A stretch of DNA of 64,000 nt from Dyella subtropica. GTDB taxonomy: Bacteria > Pseudomonadota > Gammaproteobacteria > Xanthomonadales > Rhodanobacteraceae. Location: contig NZ_JAPDPD010000001.1 in assembly GCF_026283965.1 (NCBI RefSeq), forward strand, positions 248,001-312,000, written 5' to 3'. The notes beneath the pieces are model-generated. The model worked only from the letters and a program-made list of their open reading frames with translations. It did no database searches and was not told where the DNA came from. The position numbers were made by a program, and so were the translations under genes. Below, one piece after another: positions 7,116 through 17,498 of this stretch. Numbering within the stretch: position 1 is the stretch's first letter; every line of letters begins with the position of its first letter.

Positions 7116-8111
7116 ATGAAACGGATCAGCGCGGGACAAGGAGCAGCTCGCTACACGCTCTACTTACCTGTGCGCTTTCACCAGTTGGCGCTTCCCATCG
7201 ATATGCGCCAACTTGCCGGAAACTTGAGTGCCAAACTCGGAGTCGACGTGGCAGCCACTCAAGGCGAAGGTTGGGAGCAGCTGCGCATCGGTCCCTTCGA
7301 TAGCGAAGCAGGGGCAAAAGAGGCCTTCCTAAAATCCACGCGTTATTTGGCCACCCTGTGCGTCGATCGCCTGTACCCCTTGTTCTTCCATATGGAACAG
7401 CAGCCTCTGGATCAGTCGGGTGCGGAGGTACTAATAGACGGCGATGGCCGGCGCATCGATGCCTTCGCATTCCTCTACATGCCTTGCATCGTCCCTGAGC
7501 ATCAAAACGTTTGGGACAGCGGGGCCTTTGTCGGTCAATGGCATCCTCAGATGACCGATGAACAATTGGCCGACACGCTGGGTAAGGCTGCCGCCATTGC
7601 GGAACCCTTGCAGGGCAGGCTGGCAGTCGCGATTCAGACCTACATCGCTGCCGCAGCAATACCCTTTTGGACGGCTCAATACGTTGGCTTCGTGACGTGC
7701 CTAGAGGCGCTGTGTGAAGAGGAGCCATTGCCATCGGCGCAGCTCCAGGCACTGTCCGACATTGGGGAGGCAATCGAATCTGCGAAGCTTCGAGAAATGG
7801 GAGGTGCTCATGCTGCCATGGTCGACAGCGTGATCATGCACATTAAAAAACAGCGCACGATTTCCATTCAGAACCAGATCAAGAATCTGGTGAAGTCTCA
7901 CGAGATCAGCATTGCTGAGCACCTTGGATCGTCGCACCCTTGGTCAAAGAACCTGGCGGCCGGCGCCAAAAAAATGTACTACATCCGCAGTCGGATCGTG
8001 CACGACGGTACTTGGGGCATTCCGGACGAGGATGTGAGTCAAGCGCGCGAATTTGCCATCGCTGTCGTCAAGGGCGTGCTTTTGGACAAGCTTGCGAACA
8101 TCGCCCCGTAG
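7116..8111 (+). CDS. HEPN-domain protein (ApeA-like C-terminus), possible RNase effector
   Basis: 331 residues from ATG 7116; a TTG at 7050 is possible. The C-terminal part holds the HEPN signature RSRIVH (Arg291, His296), within YYIRSRIVHDGTW, followed by a helix. RxxxxH is the catalytic motif of HEPN ribonucleases found in toxins and anti-phage systems. The N-terminal about 200 residues match nothing I recognise. The context is the cargo end of the element behind a membrane-protein gene. Known: HEPN proteins are often abortive-infection effectors. Inference: this one may be; it could also be a non-catalytic HEPN protein. Confidence 0.65.
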   Translation: MKRISAGQGAARYTLYLPVRFHQLALPIDMRQLAGNLSAKLGVDVAATQGEGWEQLRIGPFDSEAGAKEAFLKSTRYLATLCVDRLYPLFFHMEQQPLDQSGAEVLIDGDGRRIDAFAFLYMPCIVPEHQNVWDSGAFVGQWHPQMTDEQLADTLGKAAAIAEPLQGRLAVAIQTYIAAAAIPFWTAQYVGFVTCLEALCEEEPLPSAQLQALSDIGEAIESAKLREMGGAHAAMVDSVIMHIKKQRTISIQNQIKNLVKSHEISIAEHLGSSHPWSKNLAAGAKKMYYIRSRIVHDGTWGIPDEDVSQAREFAIAVVKGVLLDKLANIAP

Positions 8112-8156
8112 TTCACGATCTACTGCATGCCTCGGGCGAAATCCATCGTATGCTGA

Positions 8157-8357
8157 CTAACCGACAGGATCTATTGGCTTAAGTACCTTGCGGCTGCCGT
8201 TTGGCGCTTCTTCGATGAGGTAGCCATCTTCAATGTAATGGATGTTCAGGCCGTTGGCCTTTGCCCGCCGCACCGCTTCCGCCGCCGCACGCTCCCCAGC
8301 TGCCACAATCGCCGGAGTGTGGGCGAGGAGAGAATCAACATTCTTCGACTGTGTCAT
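8157..8357 (-). CDS. Small hypothetical protein downstream of the integrase
   Basis: 66 residues, minus strand, 28 bp after the integrase stop. GAGGT lies a few bases upstream of its ATG. Sequence includes RAAAEAVRRAKANGLNIHYI and EDGYLIEEAPNGSRKVLKP, a helix followed by a beta-hairpin. I recall this type of ORF beside phage and island integrases, where excisionase or antitoxin-like roles are suspected; function is unproven. Confidence 0.65.
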   Translation of the reverse strand: MTQSKNVDSLLAHTPAIVAAGERAAAEAVRRAKANGLNIHYIEDGYLIEEAPNGSRKVLKPIDPVG

Positions 8358-8385
8358 GCTGACCTCATGATGTCGTTAGAAGCAC

Positions 8386-9516
8386 TTACCCCAGCCGCTT
8401 CGCTAGATCTGCTGCGTCCGGATGGTAGTACCGCAGAAGCATTCGTGTGTCACGGTGACCAGTAATCTTTGCTAGCTCGTGGAGCTGAAAGCGCGAAGCG
8501 AGGCGAGAAGTAGCTTCATGCCTAAGATCGTGAAATCGCAAGTCTCTCAGGAAATTGGGCTTTAGTTCGCGTCCGTGTTCCTCGCATTCCAGTTCGTATG
8601 CTTTTCGAGCCCGCTGTAAGGCACGCTCGAAAGCCTGTGTGATGCCGTCTGGATGGACAGCAAAGACCGGCCCCCTTAGCGAGGAGGGCATGGCCAGCGT
8701 CTTGCGCCGCCGTGCATCGCCCCCTTGATTCGGCAGCAACACAGCAAACGCATCCAGGGCCGCTTGCGACAGCGGCACATCGCGGCTGTTGCCATTCTTC
8801 GTTTCAGGCAAATGTGCCACACGCCGGTCCAGGTCGACGTGCTCCCAACGCAGGGTGGCAATTTCGCCACGCCTCATCGCCGTTTCAACAGCCAGCGTGA
8901 TGATGGTGGGCAGCATGCGCGACTCGCTGGCCTCGATGATGCGCGAAAGTTCGTCTTGCGCTCGTTCAAGGCGTCGCGCGTTGGTTTTCGGCGTCACGAT
9001 GCGGCGCGTGCGCGCGTTGTTGGGCGTAGGTTTGCGCACAAGCTCGACGGGGTTGGATAGGCTCTCCATGCCCCACTCCTTTCGCGCGGTATTGAACAGA
9101 TGTGACAGACGCGCCAAGCGCCGCAACACTGTGGCCGGAGCCAGTCCATCGGCCAGCCAGGCGTCGCGCTGCTGCGCAAGATCGCCGCTTCGGATGGTCG
9201 CCACTGTGCGTTTCGCCAAGGGCGTCTGCCGCCAAAGGTTGAGCACAGACCGTTCTCTAATGGCTCCCTTCAATGCCGGCATCACTTCCGCTTCGTAGCG
9301 GTCCAGAAGCCCGCCTAGCGTGGTGCTCTCTGCTTCGCTGCGATCGAGCCACACCCCACGGTTCATCTCTGACTCGATCATGGCGGCCCAGGCTTCGGCC
9401 TCGGCTTTGGTTTCGAAGGTATTGCTCTGGGGTGGCCACCCACGTTTGCGCACCTGTACTTGCCACGAATACCGACCTCGACGCCGAAAAGTTGCCATGC
9501 CTGAAGCCCTTGCCAT
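8386..9516 (-). CDS. int: Tyrosine-recombinase integrase
   Basis: 376 residues. N-terminal Arm-binding type region, SAM-like core-binding domain (about 65-160), and catalytic domain with Arg215 (AMRRGE), Lys240, His329-x-x-Arg332 (FHDLRHE), His354 (TGHRD) and Tyr363 (RYYHP). All catalytic residues are present, so it is predicted active. The first ATG is at 9516; ATG 9498 (MATFRRRGRYSW), with AAGGG upstream, is equally likely. It catalyses integration and excision at the tRNA-Thr site 70 bp upstream of its start. Confidence 0.93.
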   Translation of the reverse strand: MARASGMATFRRRGRYSWQVQVRKRGWPPQSNTFETKAEAEAWAAMIESEMNRGVWLDRSEAESTTLGGLLDRYEAEVMPALKGAIRERSVLNLWRQTPLAKRTVATIRSGDLAQQRDAWLADGLAPATVLRRLARLSHLFNTARKEWGMESLSNPVELVRKPTPNNARTRRIVTPKTNARRLERAQDELSRIIEASESRMLPTIITLAVETAMRRGEIATLRWEHVDLDRRVAHLPETKNGNSRDVPLSQAALDAFAVLLPNQGGDARRRKTLAMPSSLRGPVFAVHPDGITQAFERALQRARKAYELECEEHGRELKPNFLRDLRFHDLRHEATSRLASRFQLHELAKITGHRDTRMLLRYYHPDAADLAKRLG

Positions 9517-9585
9517 GGATGTGACAAAAGTGTGCCATCAATTCTAGTTAAATAGATAACTGTTTGAATAATATAAGTACTATAA

Positions 9586-9634
9586 CGCATTCGTAATGCG
9601 TAGGTCGCAGGTTCGACTCCTGTTTCCGGCACCA
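9586..9634 (+). other. Attachment site: 3' fragment of tRNA-Thr(CGT)
   Basis: The sequence reads as the anticodon arm (GCATTCGTAATGC, anticodon CGT), variable loop, T arm (GGTTCGACTCC) and acceptor 3' strand ending CCGGCACCA. No matching 5' half (D arm, acceptor 5' strand) precedes it, so it is not a functional tRNA. This is the repeat left at the far end when an element integrates in a tRNA 3' end. The intact tRNA-Thr should be at the left end of the element, outside the window. Confidence 0.85.
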
Positions 9635-9643
9635 GCCATACCG

Positions 9644-9673
9644 AAAAAAGCCCGCAGCGATGCGGGCTTTTTT
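9644..9673. terminator. Bidirectional terminator
   Basis: Stem GCCCGC/GCGGGC (9650-9655, 9662-9667) with six A before and six T after. It would have ended the tRNA-Thr transcript and now also ends ispH on the minus strand. Confidence 0.9.
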
Positions 9674-9699
9674 CTTGGTAAATCCGCTGGATACGGTCG

Positions 9700-10662
9700 T
9701 CAGAGACCGGCGGGGGTATTGCTCCCGGCGATGCGCAGCTCCTTCGGCAGGGCGAAGGTGATGGTTTCGGCTTCACCGTCCAGCTCGCGAACCTCACCGG
9801 CGCCCCAGGACTGCAGGCGGGCAATCACGTCGCGCACCAGCTTTTCCGGAGCGGAGGCGCCAGCGGTAAGGCCGATATGTTCGACGCCTTCCAGCCAACT
9901 GCGCTCGATATGCTCGGCACCGTCGATCAGGAACGAGCGCACGCCCTGCTTCTCGGCCAGCTCGCGCAAGCGGTTGGAGTTGGAACTGTTGACGGAGCCG
10001 ACCACCAGCATCAGGTCCACCGCATCGGCCAGCCGACGCACGGCGTCCTGACGGTTCTGCGTGGCGTAGCAGATGTCGTCCTTGCGCGGCCCATCGATGT
10101 CGGGGAATGTCTCGCGCAGTGCGGCAATGATCGCCTTGGTGTCATCGACCGACAGTGTGGTCTGAGTGACGTAGGAAAGCGCATGCGGGAATTTCGGTTG
10201 CAACGTCGCGACGCATTCCACCGATTCGACCAGCAGGATTTCGCCTTGGTTGGCCGGATTCCACTGCCCCATGGTGCCTTCGACCTCCGGATGCCCCGCA
10301 TGGCCTATCAACACCACGCTGCGGCCGGTACGCCCCAGGCGTGCGACTTCCATATGCACCTTGGTCACCAGCGGACAGGTAGCGTCGAACACATTGAGGC
10401 CACGGCGATCGGCCTCTTCGCGCACGGCCTTGGACACACCATGCGCGCTGAAGATCACGGTGGAGCCGTCCGGCACTTCGTTCAGCTCCTCGACGAATAC
10501 CGCACCGCCGGCACGCAGCTTGTCGACCACATAGCGGTTATGCACCACTTCGTGCCGCACATAGATCGGCGCACCGTACGATTCGAGCGCACGCTCGACA
10601 ATGGCGATGGCGCGGTCGACGCCGGCGCAAAATCCGCGGGGGTTGGCTAGCAGGATGTCCAA
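9700..10662 (-). CDS. ispH: 4-hydroxy-3-methylbut-2-enyl diphosphate reductase
   Basis: 320 residues. Last step of the MEP isoprenoid pathway, reducing HMBPP to IPP and DMAPP with a 4Fe-4S cluster. The three cluster cysteines are visible: Cys12 ([12 protein letters not shown]), the one in [12 protein letters not shown], and the one in [19 protein letters not shown] and GASAPEKLV are also family motifs. The start is TTG (10662) with GAGG upstream. It is last in the murJ-ribF-ileS-lspA-ispH run. Confidence 0.97.
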   Translation of the reverse strand: MDILLANPRGFCAGVDRAIAIVERALESYGAPIYVRHEVVHNRYVVDKLRAGGAVFVEELNEVPDGSTVIFSAHGVSKAVREEADRRGLNVFDATCPLVTKVHMEVARLGRTGRSVVLIGHAGHPEVEGTMGQWNPANQGEILLVESVECVATLQPKFPHALSYVTQTTLSVDDTKAIIAALRETFPDIDGPRKDDICYATQNRQDAVRRLADAVDLMLVVGSVNSSNSNRLRELAEKQGVRSFLIDGAEHIERSWLEGVEHIGLTAGASAPEKLVRDVIARLQSWGAGEVRELDGEAETITFALPKELRIAGSNTPAGL

Positions 10663-10735
10663 AAGATGCCTCGGCTGTCGAATGCCCGGTCGGGCTGCGC
10701 CGGTGCCGATGCCGGCACGGTGCTGAACATCCCAA

Positions 10736-11236
10736 TTATCGCACGGCGTCAGTCTGCTTGCCGGCGAACAGACCGAACACGATCAACAGCACCGCACCCA
10801 CCGAAATGGCGCAATCGGCGACGTTGAACACCGGATAATGCCAATCGCGGTAATAGACCTGAATGAAATCGGTCACCTGGGCTGCATGCAGCCGGTCGAT
10901 CAGGTTGCCCAGCGCGCCGCCGACGATCAGCCCGAGAGGCAGCGCTGTGCGCCAGTCGCGACCCTCGGTGCGATTGAGCCAGACCACCAGCACGGCGCTG
11001 ATCACCACGGCCAGCAGCACGAAAAACCAACGCTGCCAACCCGCGCCATCGGCGAGGAAACTGAAGGCGGCACCGGTGTTGAACGCCAGGGTCCAGTTGA
11101 GGAAGCCCGGGATCACGGGATGCGGCAAGCCCGCTGGCTGAAGCGCATCCAGCGCCCAGAATTTGCTGGCCTGGTCGAGCACAATGACGATGGCGGAAAG
11201 CCAGAGCCAGCGGAGTGCGTTGGATTGGTTGCTCAT
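10736..11236 (-). CDS. lspA: Lipoprotein signal peptidase (signal peptidase II)
   Basis: 166 residues with four hydrophobic segments. The aspartyl protease residues are in GNLIDRL and [10 protein letters not shown]. It cleaves prolipoprotein signal peptides at the inner membrane after lipidation. AGGAC precedes the ATG. It lies between ileS and ispH, the usual order in this bacterial group. Confidence 0.97.
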   Translation of the reverse strand: MSNQSNALRWLWLSAIVIVLDQASKFWALDALQPAGLPHPVIPGFLNWTLAFNTGAAFSFLADGAGWQRWFFVLLAVVISAVLVVWLNRTEGRDWRTALPLGLIVGGALGNLIDRLHAAQVTDFIQVYYRDWHYPVFNVADCAISVGAVLLIVFGLFAGKQTDAVR

Positions 11237-11297
11237 GATGTCCTGTTGCCATAGCCGCCCTTCAATCGCGGCTCTCCAGAGATCTCAGCACTGGTCA

Positions 11298-14159
11298 TCA
11301 GAACCGGCGCCGATCCTCACCCGCCCCATCCACATTGCTGATGCAGCGGCCACACAATTCCGGGTGATTGGCGTGGTGGCCCACGTCGTCGCGACGATGC
11401 CAGCAGCGCACGCACTTGGCGGCGCTGGTGACCGTAGCCGACACCCACACGTCGCCGCCCTCCAGCTCGGACAGCACCGCCGTTTCCGGCTGCCCACCGG
11501 CCACATCCAGGCGTACGTCGGAAGTAATGAAGAAGAAGCGCAGCTCATCCGCAGCCGGCGCATAGCGTGCCACCACAACCGGGTCGGCATGGATCACCAG
11601 CTTCGCTTCCAGCGAGGCGCCGATCTGCTCAGCCTTGCGCATGCCTTCGAGCACACGCGAAGCGGTGTCGCGAATGGCCAATAGGTCGGACCAGTAACGT
11701 CGCTGCTCCGGCGAGCCCTGTGTCGGCGCAAGGCCTTCGTACCAGGTTTCGAACAGTACGCTCTCGCCACGCTCGCCCGGCAGCGCCTGCCAGATTTCCT
11801 CGGCGGTGAAGCTCAGCACCGGCGCCAGCCAGCGCACCAGCGCCTCGGCAATGCGGTACATCGCACTCTGCGCGCTGCGCCGACCGCGGCTGTCGGTCTG
11901 CATGGTGTAGAGGCGGTCTTTGGTGATGTCGAGATACAACGCACCCAGTTCATTGGTGCAGTAGTTCTGCACGCGCTGCACGATCTCCGGGAAGTCGTAG
12001 CGGTCGTACGCGGCCGCCACGGCCTGCTGCACGTCATACGCTTGCTGCACAGCCCACTGGTCCAGCGGCAAGCACGCTTCCACCGGCAACAAATGCTTCG
12101 TCGGATCGAAGCCTTCGAGGTTGCCCAGCAGGAAGCGCGCCGTATTGCGGATGCGTCGGTACATATCCGAGACGCGCTTGAGGATCTCGTCCGACAGCGA
12201 CATTTCGTTGCGGTAGTCGGTGGAGCAAATCCACAGGCGCAGGATGTCGGCGCCCAAGGTCTTCATGATGTCCTGTGGCTCGATGCCATTGCCCAGCGAC
12301 TTGGACATCTTGCGACCCTGCGCATCCACGGTGAAGCCGTGGGTTAGCACGTCGCCGTACGGCGCTTGGCCGTGGATAGCGGCCGACGTGAGCAGCGAGG
12401 ACTGGAACCAGCCGCGGTGCTGATCCGAACCTTCCAGGTACATCACCTTGTACGACTTGGCATCACCCTGCTGCAGCTCCGGACGCTGGCCGAGCACGCC
12501 GTAGTGGGTGACGCCGGAGTCGAACCACACGTCCAGCACGTCGGTGACTTTCTCGTAGTCGTTCGCCTGGTCGCCGAGCAGTTCGGCCGGGTCGAGTGCA
12601 TACCACGCATCGATACTGCCCTGCTCCACCCGCTTCGCCACCTGCTCCAGCAACGCGACGGAATCCGGATGCGGCTCCTGCGTCGCCTTGTGCACGAACA
12701 GGGCGATCGGAACGCCCCAGGTGCGCTGGCGCGAGATGCACCAGTCCGGACGATCGCCGACCATGCCGGCAATGCGCTCCTCACCCCAGCCCGGCACCCA
12801 GCGCACGCTCTTGATCGAGGCCAGCGCGGTCTCGCGCAATTTGGCCTGCTCCATGCTGATGAACCACTGCGGCGTGGCGCGGAAGATCACCGGCGTTTTA
12901 TGGCGCCAGCAGTTGGGGTAGCTGTGCTCGATCTTCGCGTGGGCCAGCAATACACCACGACCACGCAGCACCTCGACGATGGCGTCGTTGGCCTTCCACA
13001 CGTGCATCCCGGCCAACTGCAAGCCATCAGCCGCCGGTGTGTCGGCACGATAGGTGCCGCGCGATTCAACGAAATTGAGTGTACCGATGCCGTAGCGGCG
13101 ACCCACCACGAAATCTTCCACGCCGTGATCAGGCGAGGTATGCACGGCGCCGGTGCCGTCCTCAGCCGAGACATGCTCGCCGAGCAACACCGGCACTTCG
13201 CGCGGATAGAACGGGTGTTGCAGCAGCACGCCTTCCAGCGCTTGTCCGCTGACGTGGCCAAGCACGAGCGCATGTTCGATACCGTAGCGCTGTATGGCCT
13301 TCTCGACCAGCGCAGTGGCGATCACCAGCAGCATGCGACGCCCATGGCGCGGCGCCGCCTCAACCAGGGCGTATTCCAGTTCCGCGCCCAGCGCGACCGC
13401 CTGGCTCTCCGGCAGCGTCCACGGCGTGGTGGTCCAGATCGGCACGGCGACGATGGCGTCGCCGGCATCCACGCCGAACTTGGCGGCCAACGCTTTGGCA
13501 TCCACCGCGTCATAAGCCACATCGACGGCCGGCGACACCTTGTCGCCGTATTCGATCTCCGCTTCGGCCAGCGCCGAGCCGCAGTCGAAGCACCAGTACA
13601 CCGGCTTGGCGCCACGCACTACGTGCCCGTTGGCGACGATGCGCGCCAATGCGCGCAGCATGTCGGCCTCGAACTTGTAGTCCAGGGTGCGGTAGGGACG
13701 CTCCCAGTCGCCCAGCACGCCCAGACGCTTGAAATCGGTCCGCTGCAGATCGATCTGCTGCTGCGCGTACTCGCGGCACTTCTGGCGGAAGGCCACGGCG
13801 TCGAGCTTGTCGCCCGCCTTTCCGTGCTTCTTCTCCACCGCGATTTCGATCGGCAGGCCGTGGCAGTCCCAGCCCGGCACGTAGGGCGCGCGGAAGCCGG
13901 CCATCAGGCGAGACTTCACCACAACGTCCTTGAGCACCTTGTTCACCGCATGCCCGAGATGGATCACACCGTTGGCATACGGCGGGCCATCGTGCAGCAC
14001 GAACACCTTGTCGCGATGCGCCGTGCGCTGCTGGATCTGCGCATAGCGGCCAACCTTTTCCCATGCCGCCAGCCAGCCCGGCTCGCGCTTGGGTAGATCG
14101 CCGCGCATCGGGAAGTCCGTTTGCGGCAGGTTGATGGTGTTCTTGTAGTCCTGGGTCAT
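11298..14159 (-). CDS. ileS: Isoleucyl-tRNA synthetase
   Basis: 953 residues from ATG 14159 ([12 protein letters not shown]); the frame is open 36 bases further, but family members begin at this point. Class I synthetase motifs: HLGH (HIGH) within [16 protein letters not shown] and KMSKS within [12 protein letters not shown]1 editing domain in the middle. The C-terminal zinc-binding cluster CVRCWHRR...CGRC is present, typical of the bacterial type. A large antisense open frame over this gene is a coding shadow. Confidence 0.97.
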   Translation of the reverse strand: MTQDYKNTINLPQTDFPMRGDLPKREPGWLAAWEKVGRYAQIQQRTAHRDKVFVLHDGPPYANGVIHLGHAVNKVLKDVVVKSRLMAGFRAPYVPGWDCHGLPIEIAVEKKHGKAGDKLDAVAFRQKCREYAQQQIDLQRTDFKRLGVLGDWERPYRTLDYKFEADMLRALARIVANGHVVRGAKPVYWCFDCGSALAEAEIEYGDKVSPAVDVAYDAVDAKALAAKFGVDAGDAIVAVPIWTTTPWTLPESQAVALGAELEYALVEAAPRHGRRMLLVIATALVEKAIQRYGIEHALVLGHVSGQALEGVLLQHPFYPREVPVLLGEHVSAEDGTGAVHTSPDHGVEDFVVGRRYGIGTLNFVESRGTYRADTPAADGLQLAGMHVWKANDAIVEVLRGRGVLLAHAKIEHSYPNCWRHKTPVIFRATPQWFISMEQAKLRETALASIKSVRWVPGWGEERIAGMVGDRPDWCISRQRTWGVPIALFVHKATQEPHPDSVALLEQVAKRVEQGSIDAWYALDPAELLGDQANDYEKVTDVLDVWFDSGVTHYGVLGQRPELQQGDAKSYKVMYLEGSDQHRGWFQSSLLTSAAIHGQAPYGDVLTHGFTVDAQGRKMSKSLGNGIEPQDIMKTLGADILRLWICSTDYRNEMSLSDEILKRVSDMYRRIRNTARFLLGNLEGFDPTKHLLPVEACLPLDQWAVQQAYDVQQAVAAAYDRYDFPEIVQRVQNYCTNELGALYLDITKDRLYTMQTDSRGRRSAQSAMYRIAEALVRWLAPVLSFTAEEIWQALPGERGESVLFETWYEGLAPTQGSPEQRRYWSDLLAIRDTASRVLEGMRKAEQIGASLEAKLVIHADPVVVARYAPAADELRFFFITSDVRLDVAGGQPETAVLSELEGGDVWVSATVTSAAKCVRCWHRRDDVGHHANHPELCGRCISNVDGAGEDRRRF

Positions 14160-14274
14160 TGCTCGGGTGCCGTCGGGGTTGCGTGGCGCGGCCATCAGGC
14201 CGTCACCGTCTTGAATTCTGCCGGCGCGGGCAGCGCGCCGGGCGAAAGCTGGAACGTTACCGGATTCTGCTGCG

Positions 14275-15228
14275 TCACGCCTCGGCTAGGCGTGGGTTCA
14301 TGCCGAGCACCTCGCGCGCCATGCGGGCATCGCGGTTCATCTGCTCGGTCAGGGCTTCCAGCCCGTCGAACTTCATCTCGTCCCGCAGCTTGGCGACAAA
14401 CTCCACTGCCATGCGCTGGCCGTAGAGATCGCCTTCGAAGTCGAACAAATAGACTTCCAGCAGCGGCTCGGCCACCTCGTTCACGGTCGGACGAATGCCC
14501 AGGCTCGCCACACCGGGCCAACTGCACTCGCCCTCACCCAGCCCTACCCGCACGGCGAAGATGCCGTGTACCGGGCTCACTCGTTCGCGCAAATGGATAT
14601 TAGCGGTGGGAAAGCCCAGCGTGCGGCCGAGCTGGTTGCCGTATTCGACTTTTCCCTCCATCACGAAGGGACGGCCAAGCAGTGGCGCCGCGCCGGCGAA
14701 TTCGCCAGCCGCCAACAGCATGCGGACGCGGCTGGCTGACACGCGGGCGCCGTCGAGCAGCACCGGCGGCATAGTGCGCGCCACGAAACCATGGCTGGCG
14801 CCCATGGCCTCCAGCAAGGCGACATCGCCGCCCCGCTTGTGACCGAAGCGGAAATCGCCACCCACCCACACTTCACGAGCAGCCAGCCGCTCCACCAGCA
14901 CGTGCCGCACAAAGTCCTCGGCGGGCATGGACGTGAGTGCCGTATCAAAACGGAGCAGCAGCGTCTGCTCGATACCTGCAACCCCGAAACCCCGAAGCTT
15001 CTCACGCACGCTGGACAGCCGCGGTACCGGCTCCTTGGAAAAGAAGGCGCGCGGCAGCGGCTCGAAGCTCACCACGACCGGCGTGCAACCCAGCGCCTGC
15101 GCGCGTTCGCGCACCTGCGTCAGCAGTGCCTGGTGACCACGATGCAGGCCGTCGAACGCGCCGACAGCCACCACGCTACCGCCGGGTGCCAGGCACGGGC
15201 CGGCGATATCCCTGGAAAGTCTCATCAT
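14275..15228 (-). CDS. ribF: Bifunctional riboflavin kinase/FAD synthetase
   Basis: 317 residues from ATG 15228 (a second ATG follows directly). The N-terminal nucleotidyltransferase part has [11 protein letters not shown] (HxGH-like); the C-terminal riboflavin kinase part has [11 protein letters not shown]. Converts riboflavin to FMN and FAD. Located 46 bp after murJ and upstream of ileS. Confidence 0.95.
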   Translation of the reverse strand: MMRLSRDIAGPCLAPGGSVVAVGAFDGLHRGHQALLTQVRERAQALGCTPVVVSFEPLPRAFFSKEPVPRLSSVREKLRGFGVAGIEQTLLLRFDTALTSMPAEDFVRHVLVERLAAREVWVGGDFRFGHKRGGDVALLEAMGASHGFVARTMPPVLLDGARVSASRVRMLLAAGEFAGAAPLLGRPFVMEGKVEYGNQLGRTLGFPTANIHLRERVSPVHGIFAVRVGLGEGECSWPGVASLGIRPTVNEVAEPLLEVYLFDFEGDLYGQRMAVEFVAKLRDEMKFDGLEALTEQMNRDARMAREVLGMNPRLAEA

Positions 15229-15274
15229 CGCGCGAGTATAGCGGCTGACTTGTCGTTCCCGCCGCGACCGCGGG

Positions 15275-16882
15275 TCATACGCCGCGCAGTTCGCGCAGGC
15301 GGAAACCGGTAGCGAACAGGGTCGCCAGATAGGCTGCCCCACCTGCTGCCACCAGCACGGCTAAATGCCAGCCACGGGTCCACTTGGAAACCTCGGTCCA
15401 GTCCGGCCACAGCCACAACCCCAGCAACAGCACCGCGATCATCACCGCGCAAGACAACCCGAGTCGCAGCAGATGGCGCGCCCAACCCGGCTGACGCTGA
15501 TACACGCCCGCCTTTTTCAGCCAATGCCAGAGCAACGCTAGATTGATATAGCTGGCCAATGCACTGGCAATGCCCAGAGCCATATGCAGCCCCGGCACTT
15601 TGGCGAGCCCGGCCAGCCACGACCCCTGCTTCAGCTCGGCGGGCGCCCACAGCTCGAACAACAGCACCAGAAAAATCAGGTTCAACACCATGTTCGATAC
15701 CAGCGACGCCACGCCCGCGCGCACCGGCGTCCGCGTGTCTTGCCGTGCATAGAACGCGGGCAACACCACTTTCACCAGCGCAAAAGCCGGCAGGCCGAAG
15801 CTCAGAGCGGAGATCGACAAGGTGGCCATGTGCGTATCGAACGGCGTGAAATGACCGTGCTGGAACAACGTCGCCACCAACGGCTCAGCCAACAGCATCA
15901 GGCCGAACATGGCCGGCACCGCGATCAGCAGCGTCGTGCGCAGACCCCAATCCAGCGCCTTGGAGAAGCCCACACTGTCCGTCGCCACGTGGTGCCGCGA
16001 TAGCGAAGGCAAGATCACCGTACCCAGCGCCACGCCGAATACGCCTAGCGGCAGTTCCAGGAAGCGATCTGCCTGCGACAACCAGCTCTGCGAACCGGTG
16101 AACAGCAACGAGGCAATCACCGTATCCAGCAACAGGTTGATCTGCGCCACCGACGAACCGAACAAGGTCGGCACCATCAACGTCATGATCCGGCGCACAT
16201 CCGGATGGCTCCAGCCCCAGCGCGGCAACGTCAGCAAGTCGAGCCGGCTCAACGCAGGCAGCTGGAACAGCAACTGCAGAATGCCCGCCGCCATGATCGC
16301 CCAGCCCATCGCCATGATCGGCGTGTGCATGCGCGGCGCCAGCCACAAGGCACCCGCGATCATGCACAGGTTGAGGATGACCGGGGTCAGCGCCGGCAGG
16401 CCGAACCGATGAAAGCTATTGAGCGCACCGCCGGATAAGGCAGTCAGCGAAACAAACAACAGAAACGGAAAGGTCAGCCGCAGCAGCCCCACGGTCAGCT
16501 CGAACTTATCCGGCATCTCGATCGCGCCCGGCGAGAACAGCGTGGTGACCTGCGGCGCAAAAATCACGCCCAACGCAGTAACCAGCAGCAACACCCCGCC
16601 CAGCGTGCCCGACACGCGCGACATCAAATCCTTCAGTTCCGCGTGGCTGCGCTTTTCCTTGACCTCGGTGAACACGGGCACGAAGGCGGTGGAAAACGAA
16701 CCTTCGGCAAACAGCCTGCGCATGAAATTGGGGATGCGGAATGCCACCCAGAACGCATCGGTGGCCGCATTGGCGCCGAAGGCTGCGTTGATCGACATAT
16801 CCCGGACCAAACCGAGGACGCGCGAAATCATGGTCATGCTGCTGAACGAGAGCAGCCCTCGGAACATGCTGGGGGACTTCAT
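15275..16882 (-). CDS. murJ: Lipid II flippase MurJ (MviN family)
   Basis: 535 residues from ATG 16882 (MKSPSMFRGLLSFSS). About 14 hydrophobic segments throughout. The N-terminal block RVLGLVRDMSINAAFGA followed by DAFWVAFRIPNFMRRLFAEG is characteristic of MurJ. It flips the peptidoglycan precursor lipid II across the inner membrane. Divergent from rpsT. Confidence 0.95.
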   Translation of the reverse strand: MKSPSMFRGLLSFSSMTMISRVLGLVRDMSINAAFGANAATDAFWVAFRIPNFMRRLFAEGSFSTAFVPVFTEVKEKRSHAELKDLMSRVSGTLGGVLLLVTALGVIFAPQVTTLFSPGAIEMPDKFELTVGLLRLTFPFLLFVSLTALSGGALNSFHRFGLPALTPVILNLCMIAGALWLAPRMHTPIMAMGWAIMAAGILQLLFQLPALSRLDLLTLPRWGWSHPDVRRIMTLMVPTLFGSSVAQINLLLDTVIASLLFTGSQSWLSQADRFLELPLGVFGVALGTVILPSLSRHHVATDSVGFSKALDWGLRTTLLIAVPAMFGLMLLAEPLVATLFQHGHFTPFDTHMATLSISALSFGLPAFALVKVVLPAFYARQDTRTPVRAGVASLVSNMVLNLIFLVLLFELWAPAELKQGSWLAGLAKVPGLHMALGIASALASYINLALLWHWLKKAGVYQRQPGWARHLLRLGLSCAVMIAVLLLGLWLWPDWTEVSKWTRGWHLAVLVAAGGAAYLATLFATGFRLRELRGV

Positions 16883-17081
16883 GCGCGCGCCGAAACCTTC
16901 TTCTATGGCCGGATAGGACGGTGGAGGCCAAACGGCCCGTTCCACAAAGCGCGTAGTTTGACAGCCGCCAAAGGCAACATGACAGCGCTGTCATGGCACA
17001 ATGGCGCACTTTCGGTGGAAGCCAACAGCTCGTACCAACCCCCAGGGTCGGCCCAGCATGGCTCCAAACGCGGCTAAGCTG

Positions 17082-17110
17082 TTGACGCAACGGCGCATTG
17101 GCTGCATAAT
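17082..17110 (+). promoter_or_regulatory. Sigma-70 promoter of rpsT
   Basis: TTGACG (17082-17087), 17-bp spacer, CATAAT (17105-17110), about 40 bp before the rpsT start. Confidence 0.75.
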
Positions 17111-17150
17111 CACCGCCTTTTTCCAACCCCAGCGATTTCGGAGTTCTACC

Positions 17151-17414
17151 TTGGCCAACATCAAGTCCGCGAAGAAGCGCGCGCGCCAGTCTGAGCAGCG
17201 CCGCCTGCGCAACGTCAGTGCCCGCTCCATGGTGCGCACCGCCCTCAAGAAGGTCGTCAAGGCCATTGAGGCCAAGGACAAGGCTGCCGCTGTCGAAGCT
17301 TTTGCCACCGCTCAGCCGGTGATGGATCGCTACGCCGCGCGCGGCCTGATCCACAAGAACAAGGCCGCTCGCCACAAGAGCCGCCTCAACGCGAAGATCC
17401 GCGAGCTGGCGTAA
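17151..17414 (+). CDS. rpsT: 30S ribosomal protein S20
   Basis: 87 residues, starting [20 protein letters not shown] after the initiator. The start is TTG at 17151 with GGAG upstream. E. coli rpsT also uses UUG, a feature tied to its translational autoregulation, so the rare start may be functional here too (inference). Highly basic; binds 16S rRNA early in 30S assembly. Confidence 0.95.
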   Translation: MANIKSAKKRARQSEQRRLRNVSARSMVRTALKKVVKAIEAKDKAAAVEAFATAQPVMDRYAARGLIHKNKAARHKSRLNAKIRELA

Positions 17415-17446
17415 GCCAGCTTCTTTACGCGATTCGGGTTGGCGAA

Positions 17447-17471
17447 AAGGCCGGCGAAAGCCGGCCTTTTT
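17447..17471 (+). terminator. rpsT terminator
   Basis: Stem AGGCCGGC/GCCGGCCT with GAAA tetraloop and T-run. Confidence 0.9.
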
Positions 17472-17498
17472 GTTTGCTTCCGACCCTCGTGAATCCCA

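Larger units (their letters stand above)
1..9634. mobile_element. Right end of an integrated conjugative/plasmid-like element
   Basis: Seen: a replication-initiator C-terminus, iteron-like repeats, ParD with broken ParE, an RHH DNA-binding gene, TrbK-like and TrbL transfer genes, cargo genes, and a tyrosine integrase next to a 49-bp 3' piece of a tRNA-Thr gene. Right of that piece the core chromosome begins with ispH. Inference: an integrative element or integrated plasmid inserted in the 3' end of tRNA-Thr(CGT). The left end, intact tRNA, relaxase and rest of the transfer genes lie outside the window. The mix of a plasmid replicon and an integrase suggests an element able to replicate after excision. 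Confidence 0.8.

Noticed and set aside
9560-9634. Intact tRNA-Thr gene
   Set aside because: The acceptor 5' strand and D arm are absent upstream of 9586.
12366-14096. 576-codon open frame on plus strand over ileS
   Set aside because: Antisense shadow of a high-GC gene; ileS is complete on the other strand and the frame has no recognisable domains.
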